From Veillonella agrestimuris (GTDB lineage Bacteria > Bacillota > Negativicutes > Veillonellales > Veillonellaceae): a stretch of 64,000 bases of DNA. The stretch lies in the NCBI RefSeq assembly GCF_943193065.1, contig NZ_CALPCS010000003.1, positions 95,057-159,056 of the forward strand, given 5' to 3'. The position numbers were made by a program, and so were the translations under genes. The notes beneath the pieces were generated by a model, which was not told the DNA's origin, did not search any database, and saw only the letters and a list, made by a program, of their open reading frames with translations. Below, piece by piece: positions 18,932 through 27,178 of the stretch; the stretch's first letter is position 1, and each line of letters starts with the position of its first letter.

Positions 18932-19678
18932 ATGAATGATAGAAGAGAAACTAGAAGGATTACCTATAATGGGGAAATAATAGAATATATATTAACTATC
19001 AAAAAGGTTAAAAATGTAAATATGCGCATCGCTAAAGATGGCACTGTTCATGTATCGGCCAATGCTTATGTACCAGACCATCGCATCGATGCTTTTGTTA
19101 TTGATAATGTACCTTTTATTAAGCGCGCTCTCTTTAAATTGGAAGCTTTAACATCAAAGAAAATAGAAGCGTTAACATATACTACAGGCGAGACTATGTC
19201 GATATTAGGCATGCCAGTTCAATTAGAAGTAGTAGAAACGAATGAGAAAGCACATATTAAATTTGATGGAGCTCGGCTTTTATCGATGTTTGTAAAACCT
19301 GGTTATACGTATGAAGATAAGTATAAATTGATGGATATCTTTTGGCGTCAATTAGGAGAAAAAGTATTCCATCATTGGGCACAAGTTGTGTATAAACGAT
19401 TTCAACAAGCTGGTATTGATGTGCCAATGCCAACAGTGAAGCAGCAACGTATGAAAAGTCGTTGGGGTTCTTGTACGCCAACGAAAGAGTTGATTAAAAT
19501 GAATATGCGTTTATTAGAAGGGCCACAAGCATATATTGAATATGTGATGATCCATGAATTTGCTCATTTTAAATATTGGGACCATTCCAAGAACTTTCAT
19601 CATTTAGTGGCTCAATTTTTACCAGATTGGAAAGAGCGTAAAAAATCATTGAATCTATATTTTGCTCATAGACCGTAA
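18932..19678 (+). CDS. YgjP-like zinc metallopeptidase-fold protein (M48/DUF45 type)
   Basis: About 248 residues starting MNDRRETRRITYNG. An N-terminal beta-rich part is followed by the zinc motif HEFAH with a downstream histidine in YWDHSKNFH, and by the conserved SRWGSCTPTKELIKMNMRLL. This is the YgjP/SprT-like group; substrates are unknown. An ATG at 18878 would start inside the upstream terminator stem, so 18932 is preferred. A -10-like TAAAAT at 18919-18924 lies only 7 bp before the ATG and no ribosome binding site is evident, so the message may be nearly leaderless. dnaE follows after 11 bp. Confidence 0.8.
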   Translation: MNDRRETRRITYNGEIIEYILTIKKVKNVNMRIAKDGTVHVSANAYVPDHRIDAFVIDNVPFIKRALFKLEALTSKKIEALTYTTGETMSILGMPVQLEVVETNEKAHIKFDGARLLSMFVKPGYTYEDKYKLMDIFWRQLGEKVFHHWAQVVYKRFQQAGIDVPMPTVKQQRMKSRWGSCTPTKELIKMNMRLLEGPQAYIEYVMIHEFAHFKYWDHSKNFHHLVAQFLPDWKERKKSLNLYFAHRP

Positions 19679-19689
19679 GGAGGTGTACC

Positions 19690-22600
19690 ATGCAGCCTTT
19701 TGTTCATTTACATAGCCATTCTGAATTTAGTTTGCTCGATGGCATTAGCCGGTTGTCTGATATGGTGCGCCGTGCCAAAGAATTGAATCAACCAGCCTTA
19801 GCGCTGACTGATCATGGCAATATGTATGCAGCTATTTATTTTTATAAAGAATGTGTGGCCCAAGGAATTAAACCAATCATTGGATGTGAAGTCTATTTGA
19901 CGGATCATACTCGATTTGACAAACCGGAAGGGCGAAGCAGGGAAAAACTGAAACATTTGATTCTCTTAGCAGAAACGATGGAAGGGTATCGTAATCTCGT
20001 TAAGATTGTTTCTAAATCATCTACAGAAGGCATGTATTTTCGGCCCCGCGTAGACAGAGATTTATTGCGCCAATATAATACTGGTATTATTGCTCTCAGC
20101 GCTTGCGTTCAAGGGGAGATTCCGCAACTGATTTTACAAGATAATTTAGATGGCGCTCGCCGTGCTATTGAGTGGTATATAGAAACTTATGGGAAAGATA
20201 ATTTCTTTTTAGAAATTCAAAATCATGGTTTGCCTGAAGAATTGCGAGCTGAGCAAGTATTGTGTGAATTGGCTAAGGAATACGATCTCGGTGTAGTGGC
20301 GTCTAATGACTTCCATTATGTTATGCAAGAAGATGCAGATGCGCAAGATATTCGCGTATGTATCCAAACGGGGCGACGTCGTGCTGAAACAGATCGATTA
20401 AAGTTCCCTAATGATCAATTCTATATGAAAAGCGGCGATGAAATGGCCGAACTATTTGGACATATTCCAGGAGCTATTGAAAATACCCTTGTTATTGCGG
20501 ACCGTTGTAATGTAGAATTCCGCTTTGATGAGCATCATTTGCCTCGTTTTGATGTACCCGTAGGGGAAACGTCACAGTCTTATTTGCGTAAGGTCTGTGA
20601 AAGTGAGATTCCTCGCCTTTATGGAGAGTATAGCGATGTATTGAAGGAACGGCTCGATTACGAATTAGATGTTATCGGCAAAATGGGATTTGAAGATTAC
20701 TTCCTCATCGTTTGGGACTACGTTCGTTATGCTCGGGAGCACGATATTTTAGTAGGCCCTGGAAGGGGGTCAGCGGCAGGATCCGTAGTAGCTTATTTGT
20801 TAGGTATTACCGGTCTTGACCCATTAAAGTATGACTTACTTTTTGAACGATTCCTCAATCCAGAACGTATTAGTATGCCTGATATTGATATTGACTTCTG
20901 TTATGAGCGAAGAGGGGAAACTATCGAATACGTTACTCGTAAATATGGGCAAGAGCGAGTTTCTCAGATTATTACCTTTGGTACAGAAGCAGCTCGCGCC
21001 GTTATTCGCGACGTAGGACGGGTTCTCGATTTGCCATTAGCGGAAGTGAATCGCATTGCTAAAATGATTCCTAACGAATTGGGTATTACGTTGGAAAAGG
21101 CTTTAAAAGGGAAAGATTTAAAAGCTCTTTACGATGCAGATCCCAATGTGCGAGAACTATTTGATTTTGGCCAAAAGCTAGAAGGTATTGCTCGTAATTC
21201 CTCGACGCATGCAGCGGGTGTTGTAATTTCTGCTGATGCTTTAGATGACCATGTACCGGTACAAAACTCCAATGAAGAAGGCTTTGTAACGCAATACGAT
21301 AAAGATAATATTGAAGAGTTAGGACTCTTAAAAATGGACTTTTTAGGGCTCCGTACATTGACGGTAATGAACGATGCTTTGAAGTTGATCAAAGCCAATC
21401 GTGGTATTGATTTAGACCTTGATGCTATTCCTCTTGATGATAAAGCAGCCTGTGATATTCTCACGAAAGGTGATACATCCGGTGTATTTCAATTAGAATC
21501 AGATGGGATTACGAAGCTTGTAATGGATTTAAAACCTGAGCACTTCGAAGACCTCATTCCTCTAGTGGCTTTATATCGACCAGGACCGCTAGGGTCTGGC
21601 ATGGTAGAAGACTTTATTGCTCGCCGTCATGGCAAACGGAAAGTAACGTATTTGCATCCTATTTTAGAACCTATCTTGAAAGATACCTTCGGGGTTATTC
21701 TTTACCAAGAACAAGTTATGCAAATCGCCTCTGCTATGGGGGGGTTCTCCCTCGGTCAAGCGGATTTGATGCGCCGTGCTATGGGGAAAAAGAAAGAATC
21801 TGTTCTTAAAGCGCAACGGGAATCATTCGTAGCTGGTGCTATTGCTAATAATATTAGTGAAAGCATTGCTAATGAAGTATTCGATTTACTTGTATACTTT
21901 GCAGGGTATGGTTTTAACAAGTCACATAGTGCGGCTTATGCTTATATTGCGTATCAAACAGCGTATTTAAAAGCCCATTATTTCCCAGAATTTATGGCTG
22001 CTACGATGACGAGCTTTATGCAGAATATGGATAAGTTAACGTACTATATCAATTCTTGTAAAAAGCATAATGTACAGGTATTAGGGCCAGATGTAAACTA
22101 TTCTGAACGAAGCTTTACAGTACAAGGCGATGCGATTCGCTTTGGTTTAGGTGGTATCAAGCATGTTGGTGAAAATGCTATTGCCAAACTTATCCAAGAA
22201 CGAGTAGAACATGGTTTGTACACAGGGATAATGGATTTCTGTCGCCGCGTAGATAGCAAAGTTGTCAATAAACGTCTCTTAGAGAGTTTAATCCGCTGCG
22301 GTGCGATGGATGGTTTCAAAGAAAACCGCAACCAGCTCTTAAACATGTATGAAAGCGCTCAAAGTATTGGTGCCAAACAGCAAAAGAATGAAGCTTTAGG
22401 CACGATGAGTCTCTTCGGTGATGCTGAAGAAGATGGAGATGTATTGTTGATTCCTGATTTGCCTGATTTGTCAGAAGACGATAAATTGCGGGACGAAAAG
22501 GAATATACAGGCTTTTATATTACAGGCCATCCATTGCAAAGTTATATGCGTGAAATGGAGGGGTTCTTTGAATTAGGCCAATTGATGGAAGAAGCGGAAC

Positions 22601-23097
22601 GTTTTGACGGACAAAGCATAACCTTTGGAGGATTGATTGCAGAAAAATCAGACCGCATGACGAAACGAAATGAAGTGATGAGCATTTTGCGCATTGAAGA
22701 CTTCTCCGGTTCCGGTCAAGTCGTAGCATTCCCTAAAGTATATAGTCAAAGTCAACCGTTCTTGGCTGTCGATATGGTCGTAAAAGTACAAGGACGTATT
22801 GATGCAGACGAAAAAGGTGTCCAAATTATTGCTGATCGAATCAGTCCGCTGAAAGTTAATTACAATACGGCTCGACAAGTTGATATTCACATCCGCAATG
22901 CTTATGACACACCAGAGAATAGTGAGGCTTTAAAGCAACTCTTATCATCCCTTACAGGGACTGTGCCGACAACGCTATTGTTGCACAAATCGAGAAAGCG
23001 CATTAATTTACCAGAGAATTTGTGTTTTACTCCTGATAAAGAAACAATTCGTCAGATAGAAGCGATTTTAGGAGAAGGTGCAGTAGAGATACGATAG
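19690..23097 (+). CDS. dnaE: DNA polymerase III alpha subunit (DnaE)
   Basis: Replicative polymerase catalytic subunit. 1135 residues: N-terminal PHP domain (HLHSHSEFSLLDG, H7 and H9), the C-family palm with catalytic aspartates in PDIDIDF (D398 and D400), GPGRGSAAGS, tandem helix-hairpin-helix region, and a C-terminal OB fold (ITFGGLIAEKSDRMTK to VVKVQGRI). No proofreading exonuclease insertion is present, so this is DnaE and not PolC. The start has AAGGAGGTG upstream. Ends 65 bp before pyk. Secure. Confidence 0.97.
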   Translation: MQPFVHLHSHSEFSLLDGISRLSDMVRRAKELNQPALALTDHGNMYAAIYFYKECVAQGIKPIIGCEVYLTDHTRFDKPEGRSREKLKHLILLAETMEGYRNLVKIVSKSSTEGMYFRPRVDRDLLRQYNTGIIALSACVQGEIPQLILQDNLDGARRAIEWYIETYGKDNFFLEIQNHGLPEELRAEQVLCELAKEYDLGVVASNDFHYVMQEDADAQDIRVCIQTGRRRAETDRLKFPNDQFYMKSGDEMAELFGHIPGAIENTLVIADRCNVEFRFDEHHLPRFDVPVGETSQSYLRKVCESEIPRLYGEYSDVLKERLDYELDVIGKMGFEDYFLIVWDYVRYAREHDILVGPGRGSAAGSVVAYLLGITGLDPLKYDLLFERFLNPERISMPDIDIDFCYERRGETIEYVTRKYGQERVSQIITFGTEAARAVIRDVGRVLDLPLAEVNRIAKMIPNELGITLEKALKGKDLKALYDADPNVRELFDFGQKLEGIARNSSTHAAGVVISADALDDHVPVQNSNEEGFVTQYDKDNIEELGLLKMDFLGLRTLTVMNDALKLIKANRGIDLDLDAIPLDDKAACDILTKGDTSGVFQLESDGITKLVMDLKPEHFEDLIPLVALYRPGPLGSGMVEDFIARRHGKRKVTYLHPILEPILKDTFGVILYQEQVMQIASAMGGFSLGQADLMRRAMGKKKESVLKAQRESFVAGAIANNISESIANEVFDLLVYFAGYGFNKSHSAAYAYIAYQTAYLKAHYFPEFMAATMTSFMQNMDKLTYYINSCKKHNVQVLGPDVNYSERSFTVQGDAIRFGLGGIKHVGENAIAKLIQERVEHGLYTGIMDFCRRVDSKVVNKRLLESLIRCGAMDGFKENRNQLLNMYESAQSIGAKQQKNEALGTMSLFGDAEEDGDVLLIPDLPDLSEDDKLRDEKEYTGFYITGHPLQSYMREMEGFFELGQLMEEAERFDGQSITFGGLIAEKSDRMTKRNEVMSILRIEDFSGSGQVVAFPKVYSQSQPFLAVDMVVKVQGRIDADEKGVQIIADRISPLKVNYNTARQVDIHIRNAYDTPENSEALKQLLSSLTGTVPTTLLLHKSRKRINLPENLCFTPDKETIRQIEAILGEGAVEIR

Positions 23098-23108
23098 AAC
23101 CATTAATT

Positions 23109-23117
23109 TGGTATAAT
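23109..23117 (+). promoter_or_regulatory. Extended -10 promoter of pyk
   Basis: TGG-TATAAT at 23109-23117, 45 bp before the pyk start, shares the TTTGGTATAAT context with the promoters at 25102 and 40723. No clear -35 element is seen, as the region falls in the end of dnaE. Confidence 0.55.
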
Positions 23118-23161
23118 ACATATAGAGTTACTATAGAACGTCAATCAATATAGGAGGACCC

Positions 23162-24910
23162 ATGAAACGAACAAAAATCGTTTGTACTGTTGGACCTGGT
23201 ACAGATAAACCAGGTGTATTGGAAAATATGATGCGCGGCGGCATGAATGTGGCGCGCTTTAATTTCTCTCACGGTTCTCATGAAGAGCAAGCTGAACGGA
23301 TGCAGATGGTCCGTGATGCGGCGATGATCGTACAAAAGCCAATTGCTCTTCTTCTCGATACAAAAGGCCCAGAAGTACGCCTCGGATTATTTAAAGAAGG
23401 TAAAGTATTCTTAGAGGCAGGGCAAACTTTCACATTGACTACTGACGAGGTGGAAGGAACAAAAGAAATTAGTTCTGTTAATCATAAAGGCCTAACTCAA
23501 GATGTGTCGGTAGGGGATAAGATTTTACTCGCTGATGGCCTTGTTACATTGATGATTACGGCTATTGAAGGGAATTCGATTACTACCACTGTAGAAAATA
23601 GCGGTGAAATTGGGAACCGGAAACGCGTTGCTGTTCCTGGTGTAGCCCTCAGCTTACCGCCTGTATCAGAGAAAGACGAAGAAGATTTGCGCTTTGGCTG
23701 CCGTCAAGGTGTGGACTTCATAGCAGCTTCTTTCATGCAACGCGGTAAAGATATTGTTGCCATTCGTCGCATTATTGAATCGGAACAAAAAGATATTAAA
23801 ATTATTGCGAAAATTGAAAATGCAGAAGGCGTAAAAAATATCGATGAAATTTTAGAAGTTGCGGATGGACTTATGGTGGCTCGTGGCGATTTAGGTGTTG
23901 AAATTCCTGCAGAAGAAGTGCCTGTATTGCAAAAGATGATGATCGAAAAATGCAATCGCCTTGGAAAGCCTGTTATTACGGCTACGCAAATGTTAGAATC
24001 TATGATTCAAAACCCCCGTCCTACGAGAGCGGAAGCTAGTGATGTGGCCAATGCTATTTTAGACGGTACTGATGCTATTATGTTATCTGGTGAAACGGCA
24101 AATGGCTCTTATCCTGTGGAAGCGGTAGAAACGATGACCCGTATTGCAGAAGTAACTGAGCAATCCGTCATTTATGATTATCAAAGCCGTATGCAAGGCG
24201 GTACTGATTTGACGACTACTGATGCGGTATGTTTAGCAGGTGTACGCATTGCGCGTGACTTAGGAGCGGCAGCTATTTTGACTTGTACTGAATCTGGTCA
24301 TACAGCAATTAGCGTAGCTCGTCACAGACCAGATTGTAAAATTATTGCTATTACTCCGCACGAAGAAACTGTGCGCCGTATGCAATTGTGCTGGGGTGTA
24401 GAGGCGATCAAAGGGGAAGGTATCATCAATTCTGATGAAATGGTAAAAAAAGCCATTACTACTGCATTAGGGGCTAATGCTATAGAGTCTGGTGATTTAG
24501 TCGTTGTTACCGCTGGCGTTCCATCTGGTGCAACAGGGACGACAAATATGATTCGCGTTCATATTGCCGGTCAAGTATTGTTATCTGGCAATGGTATTTT
24601 GCGGAAATCTGCAACTGGTCGTATCTTTATTGCCGCTAATCATAAAGATAATTACGAATCCTTTGAAGCTGGTGATATCCTTGTAGTTGGTACTATGGAG
24701 CCTGAATTAATGACTATTGCTAAGCGAGCAGGTGGCATTATTTCTGTAGAAGATGGCTATACTTCTGATAGTGCTATTGCTGGTATTACTTATGGTATTC
24801 CTGTTATTTTAGGGGCTAAAGATGCTCACGATATTCTCTTGGAAGGTCAAGAAGTAACTATCGATGGTGAACGTGGCAAAGTCTTTGCTGGCATTGCTAA
24901 TGCCAGATAA
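23162..24910 (+). CDS. pyk: Pyruvate kinase with extra C-terminal domain
   Basis: Converts phosphoenolpyruvate and ADP to pyruvate and ATP. 582 residues: the usual catalytic barrel with KIVCTVGPGTDKP, NFSHGSHEE, the lysine and metal-binding KIENAEGVKNIDEIL and ARGDLGVEIPAEEVP. It also has the C-terminal effector domain and, from about residue 480, an extra ~100-residue domain related to the PEP-utilising swivel domain, as in Bacillus-type enzymes. In that extra domain the usual T-S-H is T-S-D (EDGYTSDSAIAG). AGGAGG precedes the ATG. Followed by a triplicated decamer and a hairpin. Confidence 0.96.
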   Translation: MKRTKIVCTVGPGTDKPGVLENMMRGGMNVARFNFSHGSHEEQAERMQMVRDAAMIVQKPIALLLDTKGPEVRLGLFKEGKVFLEAGQTFTLTTDEVEGTKEISSVNHKGLTQDVSVGDKILLADGLVTLMITAIEGNSITTTVENSGEIGNRKRVAVPGVALSLPPVSEKDEEDLRFGCRQGVDFIAASFMQRGKDIVAIRRIIESEQKDIKIIAKIENAEGVKNIDEILEVADGLMVARGDLGVEIPAEEVPVLQKMMIEKCNRLGKPVITATQMLESMIQNPRPTRAEASDVANAILDGTDAIMLSGETANGSYPVEAVETMTRIAEVTEQSVIYDYQSRMQGGTDLTTTDAVCLAGVRIARDLGAAAILTCTESGHTAISVARHRPDCKIIAITPHEETVRRMQLCWGVEAIKGEGIINSDEMVKKAITTALGANAIESGDLVVVTAGVPSGATGTTNMIRVHIAGQVLLSGNGILRKSATGRIFIAANHKDNYESFEAGDILVVGTMEPELMTIAKRAGGIISVEDGYTSDSAIAGITYGIPVILGAKDAHDILLEGQEVTIDGERGKVFAGIANAR

Positions 24911-24937
24911 TGTTAGATAATGTTAGATAATGTTAGA
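24905..24937 (+). repeat. Tandem decamer AGATAATGTT, three copies across the pyk stop
   Basis: Three perfect copies of AGATAATGTT run from 24905 to 24934, followed by AGA. The first contains the pyk stop codon. This looks like slippage or duplication at the gene end. Copy number may vary between strains. Confidence 0.85.
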
Positions 24938-25051
24938 ATATTCTTGATTGTCTATCTAGTGCTGGTTTTGTGCGAAGTCATACTGACTGTTGTTCATTGA
25001 TAGATGAACAAAACTATGGATTGTTGAATATAATAGTCGGTTTATAAGATA

Positions 25052-25080
25052 ATAACGGGGTCCCAGAGGGGCCCCGTTAT
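25052..25080. terminator. Strong GC hairpin after pyk, probable terminator
   Basis: ATAACGGGG at 25052-25060 pairs with CCCCGTTAT at 25072-25080, and the stem continues inward through CCC/GGG to a 3-nt loop. The T tract is poor, so it may act as a terminator or as a 3'-end stabiliser of the pyk message. Confidence 0.7.
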
Positions 25081-25101
25081 CTGGTGTTTATCGAAAAAAT
25101 T

Positions 25102-25110
25102 TGGTATAAT
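25102..25110 (+). promoter_or_regulatory. Extended -10 promoter of the Bax inhibitor-1 gene
   Basis: TGG-TATAAT at 25102-25110, 35 bp before the ATG at 25145, with the same TTTGGTATAAT string as upstream of pyk. Confidence 0.55.
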
Positions 25111-25144
25111 TAAAAGGTAATACACGAATAGTATAGGAGGAAAT

Positions 25145-25891
25145 ATGAATCCATATATGACACAAAGTCCATCCCCATCGGATGTAGCTTTAGTAGAAAA
25201 TATTGTATCTCAACGTTTAAAAGGTTCTATTTTATGGATGGTAGTTGGTTTGTTGACGACCATGGGAATGGGGATTGCAACGCTGATGAATCCATCTTGG
25301 GCTCGATTTGCCTTAGAGAATTTTAATATTTTGCTTCTTGTAGAAATTGGTGTTGTATTCTTGTTTAGTATGCGTACCTATTCTGCTAATGTCATGACCT
25401 TACGAGGCATGTTTTTCTTATATAGTGCTTTAAATGGTGTAACTTTATCGATTGTATCTGCCGCTTATGGCATTATGGAAGCTACAGTGCCCGCTCTAGT
25501 AGGGGCATTGGCTTTCTTTGTTGCTTTCTCCATTGTGGGGTTAACAACAAAGCGGAATTTATCTGGTTTAGCGCCTTATTTAGGGGCTGCCGTATTAGGT
25601 ATGATCATTGTAAGCTTAGTTTTTATGGCTGGTAACTATTTCAATATTGGTTGGATTAGTGCTATTAGCTATAGCTCTTTCAGTCTTTTCATGGGTTATG
25701 CGGGGGTTATTGTATTCTCTATCTTCACTGCTGTAGATATGAATATGATTAAAAATACTGTTACTCGTTTAGCTTTAACAGAAGATGAAACAATCCTTGA
25801 TCGTGTTGAAATCGCTGGAGCTCTTAGCTTATATCTAGACTTTATCAACCTTTTCTTATCTTTATTGCGTATTTTTGGCAATAAAAAATAA
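25145..25891 (+). CDS. Bax inhibitor-1/YccA family membrane protein
   Basis: 248 residues with about seven hydrophobic helices from residue 27 to the C terminus, in the BI-1 fold. The family-type acidic residues lie in the last helices (VFSIFTAVDMNMIK and LYLDFINLFLSLLRIFG). Members are pH-sensitive membrane proteins, some with calcium leak activity; bacterial roles vary. AGGAGG precedes the ATG. A LysR gene follows 12 bp later in the same direction, so they may share a transcript. Confidence 0.85.
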   Translation: MNPYMTQSPSPSDVALVENIVSQRLKGSILWMVVGLLTTMGMGIATLMNPSWARFALENFNILLLVEIGVVFLFSMRTYSANVMTLRGMFFLYSALNGVTLSIVSAAYGIMEATVPALVGALAFFVAFSIVGLTTKRNLSGLAPYLGAAVLGMIIVSLVFMAGNYFNIGWISAISYSSFSLFMGYAGVIVFSIFTAVDMNMIKNTVTRLALTEDETILDRVEIAGALSLYLDFINLFLSLLRIFGNKK

Positions 25892-25903
25892 CAGGAGTAA
25901 CCT

Positions 25904-26821
25904 ATGGATGATAGAGAATGGCGCACCTTTGTAACTGTTGTAGATGAAGGTAATATTACAAAAGCTGCAGAAAAATTGTTTATCTCTCAGCCAGCGCTTA
26001 GCTATCGCTTGCGTAACATGGAGGAAACTGTAGGGCATTCTCTGGTATTGCGTACAGCAGAAGGGATTACCTTAACGCCTCAAGGTGAAATTTATTATGA
26101 ATATTGCAAACGCATGATTCATGATAAAGAAACATTGGAATATCAATTGCTTTCTTCTACAGGTAAAATACAAGGGACTTTAAAAATTGCATCGTCTATT
26201 AATTTTGCAGACTATGAATTACCATTGTTGCTAAAATCATTTAGAGAACAATATCCCGATGTGCATATTCAAGTGAAGACTGCCTATAGTCAACAGATTG
26301 TGAAAATGTTTAAATCTGGTGAGTGCATGGTTGCCTTTGCTCGTGGTGGTTATGAAATGCCTGGGCAGTCCGAATTGCTATTAGAGGAACCGTATTGTTT
26401 GGTCTATAAAGATTTAGTGGCACCTAAAGAATTAGCAAAAGTACCATTTATTCGATATCAAACCGATGTATCTGTTACAAATATTATTGAAAACTGGTGC
26501 GATGAACATTTCGAAGGGCCTCCTACAGTAGGGATGGAGGTTAATTCGATGAGTACGTGTCGTCACTTTGTACGGGCTGGTCTTGGATGGTCTATATTGC
26601 CTTATATGGGCCTAGGTACTTGTAAAGATCGAGATATCTATGTCAGTCCTTTACGAGATATGGCTGGTAATCTCATCACTCGAGATACTCATATGATCTA
26701 TACAAAAGAAGCGAGTAATTTAGTAGCGGTTAAAACATTTATTGATTATGTACGGACTACTTATAAGCAACAGTCCGTAGTAGACCATAGCATCTTTAGA
26801 GAATATGGGGTGCAGTCATAA
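25904..26821 (+). CDS. LysR-family regulator upstream of the citrate genes
   Basis: 305 residues: N-terminal winged HTH (FVTVVDEGNITKAAEKLFISQPALSYRLRNMEETVG) and a periplasmic-binding-like effector domain (about residues 90-295). It has CAGGAG before the ATG. The next gene is the DASS carrier, 357 bp downstream in the same direction, after a terminator and a repeat-rich promoter region. This makes it the obvious candidate regulator of the carrier and citDEF. The ligand is not evident; citrate or another carboxylate is an inference from position. Confidence 0.88.
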   Translation: MDDREWRTFVTVVDEGNITKAAEKLFISQPALSYRLRNMEETVGHSLVLRTAEGITLTPQGEIYYEYCKRMIHDKETLEYQLLSSTGKIQGTLKIASSINFADYELPLLLKSFREQYPDVHIQVKTAYSQQIVKMFKSGECMVAFARGGYEMPGQSELLLEEPYCLVYKDLVAPKELAKVPFIRYQTDVSVTNIIENWCDEHFEGPPTVGMEVNSMSTCRHFVRAGLGWSILPYMGLGTCKDRDIYVSPLRDMAGNLITRDTHMIYTKEASNLVAVKTFIDYVRTTYKQQSVVDHSIFREYGVQS

Positions 26822-26900
26822 GTAAATGTTATGAATCGCCTTTTATTTCAGTCATAGTGTATCGGTATAGAGATAGACATAATTTAATAGAAATGTAGAT

Positions 26901-26945
26901 AAAGTGCATGGAGTATTCTAATTGAGAAAACCCATGCACTTTTTG
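26901..26945 (+). terminator. Intrinsic terminator after the LysR gene
   Basis: AAAGTGCATGG (26901-26911) pairs perfectly with CCATGCACTTT (26932-26942) around a 20-nt loop, ending in TTTT. Confidence 0.85.
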
Positions 26946-26964
26946 CATATTGGAGGGTTAAAAT

Positions 26965-27095
26965 ATACCTAAAATGCATAAATGGTATGATAAGTAGGTA
27001 TAAATTTTTTTATAACCCCTATAAAGAACTTATATTTTTCTAGGTATTGTATTGTCAGTATAATGACAGTAGATTTACTTTCGAAATCTAGGTAC
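26965..27095 (+). promoter_or_regulatory. Operator-like repeats and promoter of the DASS carrier
   Basis: ATACCTA at 26965-26971 (inverted), then TAGGTAT at 26995-27001 and 27041-27047 and TAGGTAC at 27089-27095. The direct copies are 46 and 48 bp apart. A TGTCA-N6-TGACA palindrome at 27053-27068 contains the TATAAT -10 candidate. Probable binding sites for a carboxylate-responsive regulator; the nearby LysR protein is the first candidate. Confidence 0.45.
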
Positions 27096-27178
27096 TTATC
27101 TTGTACGATAGATTTTGAGAAATTATATTATTTGATTTTATTTATGTTTGCCTGTGTTTGTACGAGAAAGGAAATGAC

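Larger units (their letters stand above)
26822..27178 (+). other. Regulatory intergenic region before the DASS carrier
   Basis: 357 bp without a gene. It holds the terminator at 26901-26945, then an AT-rich stretch with four TAGGTA(T/C) motifs (one inverted), a TGTCA/TGACA palindrome over a TATAAT at 27059-27064, and a ribosome binding site GAAAGGA just before ATG 27179. The layout is that of a regulated promoter. Confidence 0.6.

Noticed and set aside
4331..25100. Shared TATCGAAAAAA word before two promoters (4332 and 25090)
   Set aside because: Its distance to the -10 differs (27 versus 15 bp), so a common promoter element is not supported.
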